Shown: one piece after another, positions 34,893 through 44,368 of the stretch | Layout: each line of letters opens with the position of its first letter | Numbering within the stretch: position 1 is the first letter of the stretch | Assembly (NCBI GenBank): GCA_032718475.1 | Contig: JAUCBJ010002523.1 | Span: 1-64,000, forward strand | Origin: Nemertoderma westbladi | Lineage: Eukaryota; Xenacoelomorpha; Nemertodermatida; Nemertodermatidae | DNA length: 64,000 nucleotides | Direction of reading: 5' to 3' | Notes under the pieces: generated by a model | What the model was told of the DNA's origin: nothing | Seen by the model: only the letters and a program-made list of their open reading frames with translations | The model's database searches: none | Translations under genes and position numbers: made by a program

Positions 34893-34900
34893 CCGCTCCC
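34893..34900 (-). promoter_or_regulatory. Polypurine-tract-like site
   Basis: On the minus strand GGGAGCGG directly precedes the TGT of the LTR-like repeat. This position suits a plus-strand primer in an LTR element. Confidence 0.4.
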
Positions 34901-34970
34901 AGAAAATGGGATTTAATTCTATAAAATATAAAAAATCACAGTTTCTAAAATATAAAAATACTCTAATCAG

Positions 34971-36530
34971 TTAGTCTTTCTTACGCGAACGGCGTTTACG
35001 CAGTTTTTTGAGGCTAGCAAGAGTCATTTTCTCTTTGGGGCGAGCCACTTTACTAGGAGGGCTATAACTCCTGGGTGAAGGGTGCAATACAATTGCATCA
35101 GAAGGTTTAGGGTTACGGTCGGTGTATCCGCCAGTCGAGGTACCCGGTTGATCGGTATCAACCTCAGTGGAACAAGGTCGAACAACCTTGAGAGCGCGTT
35201 TTAAGACAGCAGCTCTTACTGGTCCCTGACGGGTCGTTTGCACGAAAGCGGTAGGTGGACCGTGTGTAGTGAGAAATTTCCTCGGTTTGATGATTCTTTC
35301 CAACTCGCGTTTTCAGGCTCTATCGGAATCGATATGCTTCTCCACGAGCTGATTTTCCTCCGCTTATCGTTGGAAGCATTCGTCCAAAACTCTTGCAGAG
35401 AGTAGGGTCGTCCAAGTTCGATATCTTCTTAGAGATTCTGGATTTCCCGATCGAACTGAGATAAAGCTTATTCGTTTACCGCTTGGACTTGCGGCTGCAA
35501 TTTACGTTTCTCCAAACAATCGTAGGTTCCTTTTCCGATCTTTTGTCGAATAGTGTCTAACGTGTTTTGTTCAACTCTCTCCTCCACCTCGGTGACAGGT
35601 TGTATCGGGGTTAGATCGGGACGATTATATGGGTTGAACGGCGATATTAGGTGTCCGCATCCCAATCCGGCTAGGTAAGATGGGCGAATATCTAGGGAGC
35701 CCACAACCGGAGTGCCACCGAATAATTGTTCGGGTAACACTAGATCTTTGAACAGTGAGTACAGTTCGGGAGGATCCGTGATACTATTAGGATCAAGAGT
35801 CTGAGGTCTCACTAGGGAGTAAGGAGGCCTGACCGAGTATTCCGGAACTCTGATCATAGGTTTATTTAAGGATCATTTGAGTCGAGCGAGCGTAGGTGAT
35901 ACATCGAACAAGTTTCGCTCGAAACTCCCGTAAATATAGCGAATAAAACTGTGTTTAGAGCAACGTCTCCGCGGATGTTTATGTCTTTCCATTTGTTGGT
36001 TGGGTCTTGGGCATTCATCGCAATAATACCAAAGACGCACGTCTTGTAGGGGAAACGCGGGTGATCTTTCTTCAGTTTTACAATGTTTCTCTCAAGAATT
36101 CCAAATATACATTGGAGTCACTGCGTTTATCCGGTTCTTTAACGTCTTCTCTTTTAAGTCGATTTCGAATAGAATTTTCGCATTCGATTCTCAGTTTATC
36201 GTTCTGACTCCGCTGGGTATGATATTTAAATAGGACCATTTCCCTTTCGGTGTCGACATCGTCCGTATCGTGTAAATCGATAGGATGACCAGTAGTTAAG
36301 AAGTCCATATGCGTACCATTACGATGCGTATAGCGAGCAGTGAATTTTCGATAGTCCAATTCAAGAGTGAGTTGCTCCTAGGACATTGGCGGTTCGATAT
36401 AACGACCATCGTCCTCCGTAGTAGTTGGACTAGCGTCGCCGCGTATTAAGCTATCAACAAACGCTTGCAACGGTAGAGTATATCGCTCCCTGATACCAAG
36501 ATCATCTTCTATCAACTCAGTCATAGCTGC
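34971..36530 (-). pseudogene. Degraded ORF cluster of unknown function, next to 3' LTR-like repeat
   Basis: I do not recognise these. In minus-strand order there is an ATG at about 36525 opening a Glu/Asp-rich frame interrupted by a stop near 36379, a frame continuing to 36078, a shifted frame to about 35873, an ATG-started frame at 35857-35468 (129 codons, Pro-rich, with GLGCGHLISPFNPYN) and a basic frame at 35303-34971 ending KKLRKRRSRKKD. The codon use and single lesions suggest two or three proteins broken recently. The position, between a gag-like remnant and the polypurine tract, is where some LTR elements carry an extra or env-like ORF, but no signal peptide or membrane segment is visible. 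Confidence 0.45.
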
Positions 36531-36540
36531 TATATGAGTT

Positions 36541-37350
36541 TATCAATATTATAATTAGTTATAATTAGGCTAGCGGGTGTCGCTGCCTACCCCTCACGGC
36601 CCCCAGACAGCGCAAGATCCTCAGCGCTGATGTACTGTCGCCGCTGTGCCTATCGCTAACATAGTAGCTGCACAACGACAACAACAACCAGCGCGTCACA
36701 GCAGAGTCACTCCTCTGTCCGTCCCAAGGGCTTAGATTTACTTCAGGTTCTTACTGCAGAGGTAGAGCTACTTTCACAACTGCGACTCGCTACTGTAAAC
36801 ACACTTTAGTAGTAACATTCACCTATAAACGCACAAATTCCACACAACTGTCAAAAACCGCACACATTCGGGCCATTTGTCCGTTATTCAAGTGCCTTCC
36901 AGAATGCCACATTATTATTATGTATCCTTGGATACTAGCAGTGTGCTATTTATTCCTTATGCTATTCAATGGGGCAAGCTTTTATTGTTCTTTTAACTCA
37001 CTTCTAATTCTAGCGTGGTTGTTGCCATGGTGACATTATGGAAAGCTAGCAGTAGAATTAGGGTAATTCTCATGCATACAGATCTGGGATGCTATTTAAT
37101 AGTAATTCTTTTAATTGTCAATATTCCTCTTTATACATGATTTTATGAATTTTATCGGCTATTGACTATATATTGGAGATTCTCGCACACTAATATACTT
37201 AATAGGGTGAATCTCCGCTCCCATGATCTATTAATTAATGGAATTTTGGGAATGTTATAAATTGTATAAAAATGACAATTTATCAAATTCATTAAAAGAG
37301 ATGAATTTAAATTTATTCCCGTAAATTTTATTATTTAATGTTGGAATAAG
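36541..37350. other. No gene recognised
   Basis: Non-coding internal sequence of the LTR-bounded region. It is GC-richer at 36570-36760. Confidence 0.4.
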
Positions 37351-37720
37351 CACAATTTTTTTCCAGAGCATGTCTGGGGACTGGGATCCTTGATTCTAGG
37401 GAATTTGTCCTTTTAAGAGTATCGGTAAGTGCTATGATATCTTAATCGACTAGAATTTTAAAGGATCTAAAATTTAACAGATTTTAATTTATAGATTTTC
37501 TAGAGTTAACTTGTAAGTATTTACTCTATTGTATTTGCTTGACAGATTTTATAAATATTAATAGTTAATATTTAAGATGGGCACCAGTTTATTTCAGAAC
37601 ATGTCTGGGGACGTTAACCATTGATTCTAGAATTTTGTCTTTCAAGTATATCGGTGGGTGCCGCGATATCTTAATCGACTAGAATTACAGATGGTCAAAG
37701 GGTTCAACAGATTGATTTTG
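37351..37720. repeat. Imperfect direct repeat, 231-bp spacing
   Basis: Blocks sharing CATGTCTGGGGAC, TTGATTCTAG and GATATCTTAATCGACTAGAA occur at about 37351-37490 and 37582-37720. From there to 38520 I see no gene. Confidence 0.75.
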
Positions 37721-38522
37721 CGTTTTACGCTACTGTTAAAGGGACATCACGCTACTATATGTATTATTTAATATACGGTATGAGAGCAATATTGCAAGAA
37801 GCAATGTCAGTGAGAAGAGGCAAGTCGTTTCCAAGGTCTACCCAGAGCTTGGTTTAGCCAAGACACGAGGATCTGAACTTTGCATTCCTAATACTCTACT
37901 TACCAATAATACTTGAATATAGTAGGAGCTTTATTGTACTTTAATAAGTACGGACATTTCATCTTACTGTAGTCACGCATTTATAATGTAATATGGACAG
38001 TAAGGAAAGAGAAAAAGAATTATTTCTCGCCGTTGCGCTAAATATATATAATATAAGTAATTAAGTAATAAAGACTAATATATTCTAATATCTTTATTAC
38101 TTTAAATTGGTGATGGGGTATAGTAATACATTGCTTATAATTTTCTACAGTATGCTTTTATGCATTAGTGTGGTGGATCAGCTGTTTTACGGCAATACAG
38201 AAATCCGATCATACCGGTTACTGTTGTCTGATTCATAACCTTAACTGCCTAAGGCCTAATATGCCGTTAATATTGCATATATATATATACATACCGGTAC
38301 CGTGAGTTTGCATGTTGACCGTTTACTGGTTTTGTTATAAACTGATGCCGACTGTTTGTTATTGTCTAACTGATAATATCGCTTAATTGCAAATGCCTGC
38401 TTTGCTGTTATATATATCATATTGTTATTCTTATATCTGTATATTGCTTTGATTGCCAAACTGATTGACTGGGGAATTGCCAATTGCAACCTTCTGACCT
38501 TTCTTTACTGCTTTCTTTCTTT

Positions 38523-39901
38523 CTATAAAATTGGACTGATATTTGCTTGAACAAGCGCCTCATGCGCATTTTGGCCGATGAGTATCTGTACCCCTGGGTA
38601 GTCGGTGTTGAATCTAGGTATCTCATACTGCTGGGTGAAATCGTCTTCATCCCAGTTATAAGGTTCCACTTGGCTGGTAGCAAAGTTCTTTATTGCCACC
38701 ATTTTTACTGACCTTATACTGTGTTCTCCTAGTTCATCCTGGGGGGTGGACAACGTGCCTACATAGTAGTCTGTAGCTACTGTAGATTTCCAAACCTGCA
38801 TAATTCCTGAAAAGTTCAACTTAGTTCGGAACTTGGGTTGTCCAGCACAGATGTCTTCGGCTGGTTCTTTGTCGATGAATGTTCCTGTGCTGCTGGAGTC
38901 AAGGAGGGCATTCACTATATAGCTCTTTTTTATCCCGTGGACTCTCAACTATACTACGGGAAATTCCCGGATTCCTACGTTGGAAGTTGGCGCTTTCCAA
39001 GATGGTTGCCGGTCCGGAATAGTTAGGGGGAGCTCGCTATTGGTTTCAGTCTCATACATAAGCGCTCGATACACCGCGGTGTTTGTCATATAACAGGATT
39101 CATTTTCGTCGGAGAATTTGTCTGTGTAGAATCCTTCCATCTCAGAGCTGTGGTCAGTGTCGTTCACATCACTGAATTGGACATGTAGTTCGGGCTCACT
39201 TACCTGACTCGTGCGGGTTCTTTCAAATTCTGTGTGCAGCAAGATATGATGTTTCGCGCCGCACTTAGCACACCTAGCATCTGAGTAACAGGTCCGCCGT
39301 TGGTATCCTCGTCTGAGACAATTATAACACAACCGCTTATCCCACATGACTTCGCGTCTATCCTTTAAGGATTTCTTTAAGAATTCATCACACACACTTA
39401 AACGATGGGGCCCGTCGCACAATGCACATTTTGGTTTGATGTTACTTACTTTACCTCGTTCTCGTTGTAACTCGTTGTACTTCTCACCCCATCAATTTGA
39501 TGTTCTTCCACCGCAATCAATACTCTAGTGAGTACGGCTTCAGGAAGAATGAGAAGTGGATCCGAATAAACTGCATCTGCCATCTTTGCTCCGCGCTCAG
39601 GTGGCAACTCTACAGTATCTGAACTCCTGGAGCTATCGGGCCGCTGAGGAATAAGTTCTCGGTTCGAGTGTTGCTGCTGTTTAACAGCTGCCTCTTGGTC
39701 CCGCTTGACTTGAGCCCGAGTGCCTATGATAGACCTATGGTGCTTTACTAGCCTAGGGTCTGATACTACTACTGGAGGGATGACCTTTCTTACAGTAGGA
39801 GGGGACTTGGACTTCAGTCTCAAATGTTCGGCACTCCTGTCGGAGTCGCAGACTGTTTTTTCTAGGAGACTATCTGAAGGAGTTTGCTTTTTGTCAGCCA
39901 T
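38523..39901 (-). pseudogene. BEL/Pao gag and protease remnant
   Basis: The frame from 39901 begins with MADKKQ and is a charged N-terminal Gag segment. After a break near 39425-39445 comes a Gag zinc-knuckle region (39422-38949): CDGPHRLSVCDEF, LCYNCLRRGYQRRTC, CAKCGAKHHILLH. After a stop at the junction, 38948-38523 is a retropepsin-like segment with ALLDSSSTGTFI and VQILIGQNAHEAL, corresponding to the active-site region and the later conserved ILIG motif. RT, RNase H and integrase are missing downstream. The piece is oriented like the flanking LTR-like repeats, so it may be the internal part of that element. Confidence 0.8.
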
Positions 39902-40029
39902 GTTTGTTTGTACAGTTGAATGCCTACTACTATACTGCAGTTAAAGCAAGTCTAGTAATTCAGTATCAACTGTTAGCCTAGTAATTAATTACCGATATCG
40001 TTACTCAATGTAACACGATATATATATAA

Positions 40030-40290
40030 TATATTAGAATACCGGTATACACTTATAGTATATATATAAGTATTATTACAGACTAGGGTTTGTCACAGAA
40101 TACCGGTATATAATTTCAGCACAAATATATATAAATATATAATAAGCCTACCGTGAATACCGGTATACAGCTTACACTTATAGTATATATAAGTATAATT
40201 ATGGACTAAAATTAATTACAGAATACTGGTATATAATTTCAGCATAAATTTATACAAATAAATATAATAAGCCTATAGTAAATACTGGTA
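40030..40290. repeat. AT-rich tandem repeat, about 120-bp unit
   Basis: Blocks containing AATACCGGTATA, CTTATAGTATATATAAGT and TTTCAGCA recur at about 120-bp spacing. No gene is seen from 39945 to the ribozyme array; 40864-41055 is a short frame without recognisable content. Confidence 0.7.
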
Positions 40291-41318
40291 TGTCAATTAT
40301 TTTATAATAACTAAATTTCTGAATTTTAGGATTACTTTCCTTTACTTTGTTACTGTTATTAAGCAGTAGTCTAACTGATATTAAGACCTAATTGATGTAT
40401 GGCAGGCCTACTATTTTATAAATTGGTTTGAGTTGATTTATAATATATATATACCCTTATAATGGGTTTTTTGACAATATTTGAAATAAATGTTATTATT
40501 TCTGGTAAGGAGTCACTACACAGAAGCTGTACGCTCTCAGTGAAGTGCTACTTGTTGGACACTAAAACAAATAATTATACTTGACTAAGTTACTTATTAC
40601 TACAAATTACGTACAATTACAGGTGAGATTACAATCTCTAAATAAACACAAAAATTACACGTACAAATTTTAGGGTAATTTTACAGGAAATCTACAAACC
40701 AGCCTAACAAGGGGTTAGAGTTTCTGGTTATTACAACGGACAGGATACTACGGTATTTGAAAATAATAAAGCAGTAGAAAATAAATTGCGTTGTCCAGAT
40801 AAGAAAATACCACCGTCTGACGACTTATAGTCTTTAGCTGTACAGCTCTATAAGTACTACATTATGTACCCGGAATGTCCCTACCTAGAAGTTAATTACC
40901 GCAGCCAACCAGAGCTAACGTACCTATTAACCACTTTACAACACAAATATACTGCCTACACACTAATTACCTTCGGAAACCACTGTACACTAAACCCTAA
41001 ATTAGGTACAAGTACTTATACAACAAATAACCAGCAGTTAAATATACTTGTATAGCTAAAAGAACCACGGTATCTGCTGGAGTGACTAGAGCATAAAATC
41101 ACCAGTCTTTACCTACGCCAAACAGCCCTGATGTAGTACCGGGGTTAATTTAACTATAACGGTATGTATAACAAGCACAATTACTGTAGGAATAAACTTG
41201 GGGGTGTGTTGTGTATGTTGCGAATAATCGCATAAACTCTGAATAATAAATATTACGCTACCCGTACAGACTACACAAACAAAATACAAACCAAATGCTG
41301 GCAGACTACTATCAAGCC

Positions 41319-41329
41319 TAAATAAACTA
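41319..41329. repeat. Target-site duplication, left
   Basis: TAAATAAACTA, repeated exactly at 42742-42752. The ribozyme array starts at the next base. Confidence 0.75.
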
Positions 41330-41388
41330 GGTTAGCGCTACTGATGAGGCCTGTCAGGCCGAAACGTGCGTATAGCGCTGGTTCAACC
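41330..41388 (+). ncRNA. Hammerhead ribozyme, copy 1 (intact)
   Basis: Type I hammerhead. Stem I: GGTT and AGCGCTA (41330-41340) pair with TAGCGCT and AACC (41373-41379, 41385-41388), leaving a five-base bulge on the 3' strand. Core CTGATGA is at 41341-41347. Stem II is GGCCT/AGGCC with a three-base loop (41348-41360). GAAA is at 41361-41364. Stem III is minimal (two or three pairs, GAAAC...GT). Cleavage is predicted after the GTA at 41370-41372. All conserved core bases are present. Confidence 0.93.
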
Positions 41389-41659
41389 CCCGGTGACGCG
41401 CTCCCATTTTTTCCACTTCTGAACAAACCCATAATATTACACCTTTAATTACAGTTGCAACAGCTCATCTCCAATTTATTTAATTAATATCACCTGGCAG
41501 CAATACCGAGCTGAATATTTATTTATTTGTACTTCCCTCCTGTTTCACTCTAGCATACTTGAGGCCGTTAGGTCCGCTGTTAGAGATAGAATATTTGCAA
41601 CTTAAGACTGCCCGTTCAATAGAAGTGGATTAGGTGGGACTGCGAGTGTCAGGGGCTAG

Positions 41660-41670
41660 TGGCTGAGCTG
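41660..41670 (+). promoter_or_regulatory. Pol III A box in ribozyme unit
   Basis: TGGCTGAGCTG fits the consensus TRGYNNANNNG at every position. Also at 42000-42010 and 42340-42350; absent before copy 1. Confidence 0.7.
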
Positions 41671-41728
41671 GTTAGCGCTACTGATGAGGCCTGTCAGGCC
41701 GAAACGTGCGTATAGCGCTGGTTCAACC
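41670..41728 (+). ncRNA. Hammerhead ribozyme, copy 2 (intact)
   Basis: Same 59 bases as copy 1. The core starts at 41681 and cleavage is predicted after 41712. Unlike copy 1, it has a full A box just upstream. Confidence 0.93.
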
Positions 41729-41729
41729 C
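41721..41729 (+). promoter_or_regulatory. Pol III B box in ribozyme unit
   Basis: GTTCAACCC fits the consensus GWTCRANNC, 50 nt after the A box. It overlaps the 3' end of ribozyme stem I. Also at 41381, 42061, 42401 and about 42677. Confidence 0.7.
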
Positions 41730-41746
41730 CCGGTGACGCGCTCCCA

Positions 41747-41752
41747 TTTTTT
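41747..41752 (+). terminator. T6 run, possible pol III terminator
   Basis: Six T residues 17 bp after the B box. Repeated at 41407, 42087, 42427 and about 42703. If used, it would limit pol III transcripts to a short tRNA-like RNA holding one ribozyme. Confidence 0.4.
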
Positions 41753-42009
41753 CCACTTCTGAACAAACCCATAATATTACAACTTTAATTACAGTTGCAA
41801 CAGCTCATCTCCAATTTATCTAATTAATATCACCTGGCAGCAATACCGAGCTGAATATTTATTTATTTGTACTTCCCTCCTGTTTCACTCTAGCATACTT
41901 GAGGCCGTTAGGTCCGCTGTTAGAGATAGAATATTTGCAACTTAAGACTGCCCGTTCAATAGAAGTGGATTAGGTGGGACTGCGAGTGTCAGGGGCTAGT
42001 GGCTGAGCT

Positions 42010-42068
42010 GGTTAGCGCTACTGATGAGGCCTGTCAGGCCGAAACGTGCGTATAGCGCTGGTTCAACC
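42010..42068 (+). ncRNA. Hammerhead ribozyme, copy 3 (intact)
   Basis: Same 59 bases as copies 1 and 2. The core starts at 42021 and cleavage is predicted after 42052. Confidence 0.93.
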
Positions 42069-42349
42069 CCCGGTGACGCGCTCCCATTTTTTCCACTTCT
42101 GAACAAACCCATAATATTACACCTTTAATTACAGTTGCAACAGCTCATCTCCAATTTATTTAATTAATATCACCTGGCAGCAATACCGAGCTGAATATTT
42201 ATTTATTTGTACTTCCCTCCTGTTTCACTCTAGCATACTTGAGGCCGTTAGGTCCGCTGTTAGAGATAGAATATTTGCAACTTAAGACTGCCCGTTCAAT
42301 AGAAGTGGATTAGGTGGGACTGCGAGTGTCAGGGGCTAGTGGCTGAGCT

Positions 42350-42408
42350 GGTTAGCGCTACTGATGAGGCCTGTCAGGACGAAACGTGCATATAGCGCTG
42401 GTTCAACC
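42350..42408 (+). ncRNA. Hammerhead ribozyme, copy 4 (probably impaired)
   Basis: The core CTGATGA and GAAA are kept. One C of the stem II 3' strand is A (42379), breaking a G-C pair, and the stem III G next to the cleavage triplet is A (42390), breaking one of its few pairs. Reduced or no cleavage is expected. Confidence 0.85.
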
Positions 42409-42654
42409 CCCGGTGACGCGCTCCCATTTTTTCCACTTCTGAACAATAATATTACACCTTTAATTACAGTTGCAACAGCTCATCTCCAATTTATTTAATT
42501 AATATCACCTGGCAGCAATACCGAGCTGAATATTTATTTATTTGTACTTCCCTCCTGTTTCACTCTAGCATACTTGAGGCCGTTAGGTCCGCTGTTAGAG
42601 ATAGAATATTTGCAACTTAAGACTGCCCATTCAATAGAAGTGGATTAGGTGGAA

Positions 42655-42689
42655 CCGAAACATGTGTATAGCGCTGGTTCAACCCCCGG
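42655..42689 (+). pseudogene. Hammerhead ribozyme remnant, copy 5
   Basis: Only the 3' half remains (CCGAAACATG, TATAGCGCTGG, B box). A deletion joins the spacer directly to the base of stem II and removes the CTGATGA core. Confidence 0.85.
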
Positions 42690-42741
42690 TGACGCGCTCC
42701 CATTTTTTCCACTTCTGAACAAACCCATAATATTACACCTT

Positions 42742-42752
42742 TAAATAAACTA
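42742..42752. repeat. Target-site duplication, right
   Basis: TAAATAAACTA, identical to 41319-41329. Confidence 0.75.
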
Positions 42753-43060
42753 CAGTATATGCAGACTCCGAAATGGTTAGTTCGTATGCGTTCTAACCGA
42801 GTAGTACGACTTATTCTTTCAGAGGGGATTTACCTTACAACACTGGATGCCCCCACCTTCCTAACTAGTATTTTATCGGACATACACTCTACACACACTG
42901 CAATCTCTTCGGACCTGACAACAGCCAGACAACAATCCAGCCTACAAATTATTTGTACAATTTGAGCGGGCTTACACGCCTTCTGCTCAATATAAACTTA
43001 CAGATAAATAAAACTGACAGAAATAAATAAGCTCCAAAAGAAACAAGGGGTGTACAGTCC
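42753..43060. other. Leader-like region, no gene recognised
   Basis: About 300 bp between the array and the right LTR-like repeat. A short plus-strand frame (42759-42965) has no recognisable feature. No clear primer-binding site was found next to the repeat. Confidence 0.4.
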
Positions 43061-44368
43061 CTAATCTCTTAAACAGCCTACCAATATACAATATCACAAT
43101 CGAAATAATACTAGTACCTGTACTGCTGTAAGTACCGGTTTGGGTGGTTAGGTAGTTAGCCTACAGGTTACCGGTCGACCGGTACATGCAATAAAAAAAC
43201 TAGAATAACTGTTATTGTTCGCGCTTTTAGACCTTTAGCAGTTTAACCCGCCAATTTTAGGTGTCTTCTAGGTTATAAATCGACTTTAACCTATAACAAG
43301 TATTTGGTGCATATAAAGTTACATTAGCCGAAGCCAGCCTATGCGCGACCATTCACCCACGGTTAAGGGAGACTGGATTCGGATGCTCTGACCTTATTGC
43401 GGTGTAGACTTACTGTATTATTCGATTGATCGTTAATATATAATCTCTGACAAATATTATTCACTTTTGGGAAATATTAACAGTTCCTTTAGGACGTGGC
43501 GCTCTAAGTATGTAAACAGAGTTATGACTTACACTAAACACAACGGGATGGCTAATGATTTTCGTATAAAGCGCATTCTTTAGGAAATGCTTTGTTATCG
43601 GTTACACTCCTGCACACTACCGCACACTGCTGCACACTGATCTGCCGACCTTCACTAAATTTGATCATATATAAGGAGAATAGCAACTGACACATGTAGG
43701 GATTATGAAATAGCATTCAATTCACTCCAAAACCACTATAATATAAGTCGCAGTTTCTACAGGTAACTGGTCCCTCTTACCTTCAGTATATCAAGAAGAT
43801 TGGGGTTTTATGATTATTTATCGATATTCTCCAAATATAACAACATATCCATCAACTTATAACAATTAATAACCGACAGTAAACAGAAGTAAAATAATGC
43901 GGTAGGACAAGTATGTATGTTCTGGTTTGTCCAGTTTGTATGGTTTGATTTGTTTGATAACAGTTAAACGTTCCTATAATCAAAGCCTTCTAATGTTTGG
44001 CTAAAGTCTGAAACTCAGAATAATTCCAAAGCCGATGTTCTGGGGCTCAGGAAAAGGTAAACAAAAACCGTCATGCATTGCGCGATTTCCCATAGGATTC
44101 TGTGCAAGATAAAATGAAAATCGCCCTGATTGGTCGAGCGAGCCGAACAAAGAAAGTTAAGAAAGCTCCACATCGACATTAAATCAGCTGATAGATTTCG
44201 TCATCTGAGCTACACTGTATTAAGAGTATTTGGCGTATTGCAGCATAAAATGGCTTGTTATGTCCGCTAAAGTACACATACAGAAAAAATGGCTTTTTAT
44301 GTCCGCTAAAACACCTACACAGTACTTTGCGGGAAAAATGATTAGTTATATCCGCAAAAGCCTTTACA
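43061..44368 (-). repeat. 1308-bp LTR-like direct repeat, right (5') copy
   Basis: Partner of 33585-34892. Differences are few (for example near 44242, 44303 and 44339). Its outer edge abuts a palindromic element that appears truncated at that point. Confidence 0.7.

Larger units (their letters stand above)
41330..42741 (+). mobile_element. Retrozyme/Sm-alpha-like tandem array with hammerhead ribozymes
   Basis: A 1412-bp block of tandem units about 340 bp long (cores at 41341, 41681, 42021 and 42361, plus a fifth unit with its core deleted). Each unit holds a hammerhead ribozyme, an A box just upstream, a B box overlapping its 3' arm, a T6 run and about 240 bp of AT-rich spacer with no frame. 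The first unit lacks the sequence upstream of the ribozyme, so the insertion begins exactly at the ribozyme's 5' arm. Flanking 11-bp direct repeats suggest integration by target-primed reverse transcription. Schistosome Sm-alpha repeats have a similar size, a pol III promoter and a type I hammerhead with short stem III; metazoan retrozymes share the ribozyme type. Whether this copy is transcribed is unknown. Confidence 0.9.

Noticed and set aside
33585-44368. A complete, autonomous LTR retrotransposon
   Set aside because: No reverse transcriptase or integrase is present, no clear primer-binding site was found, and the far end of the repeat does not finish in CA.
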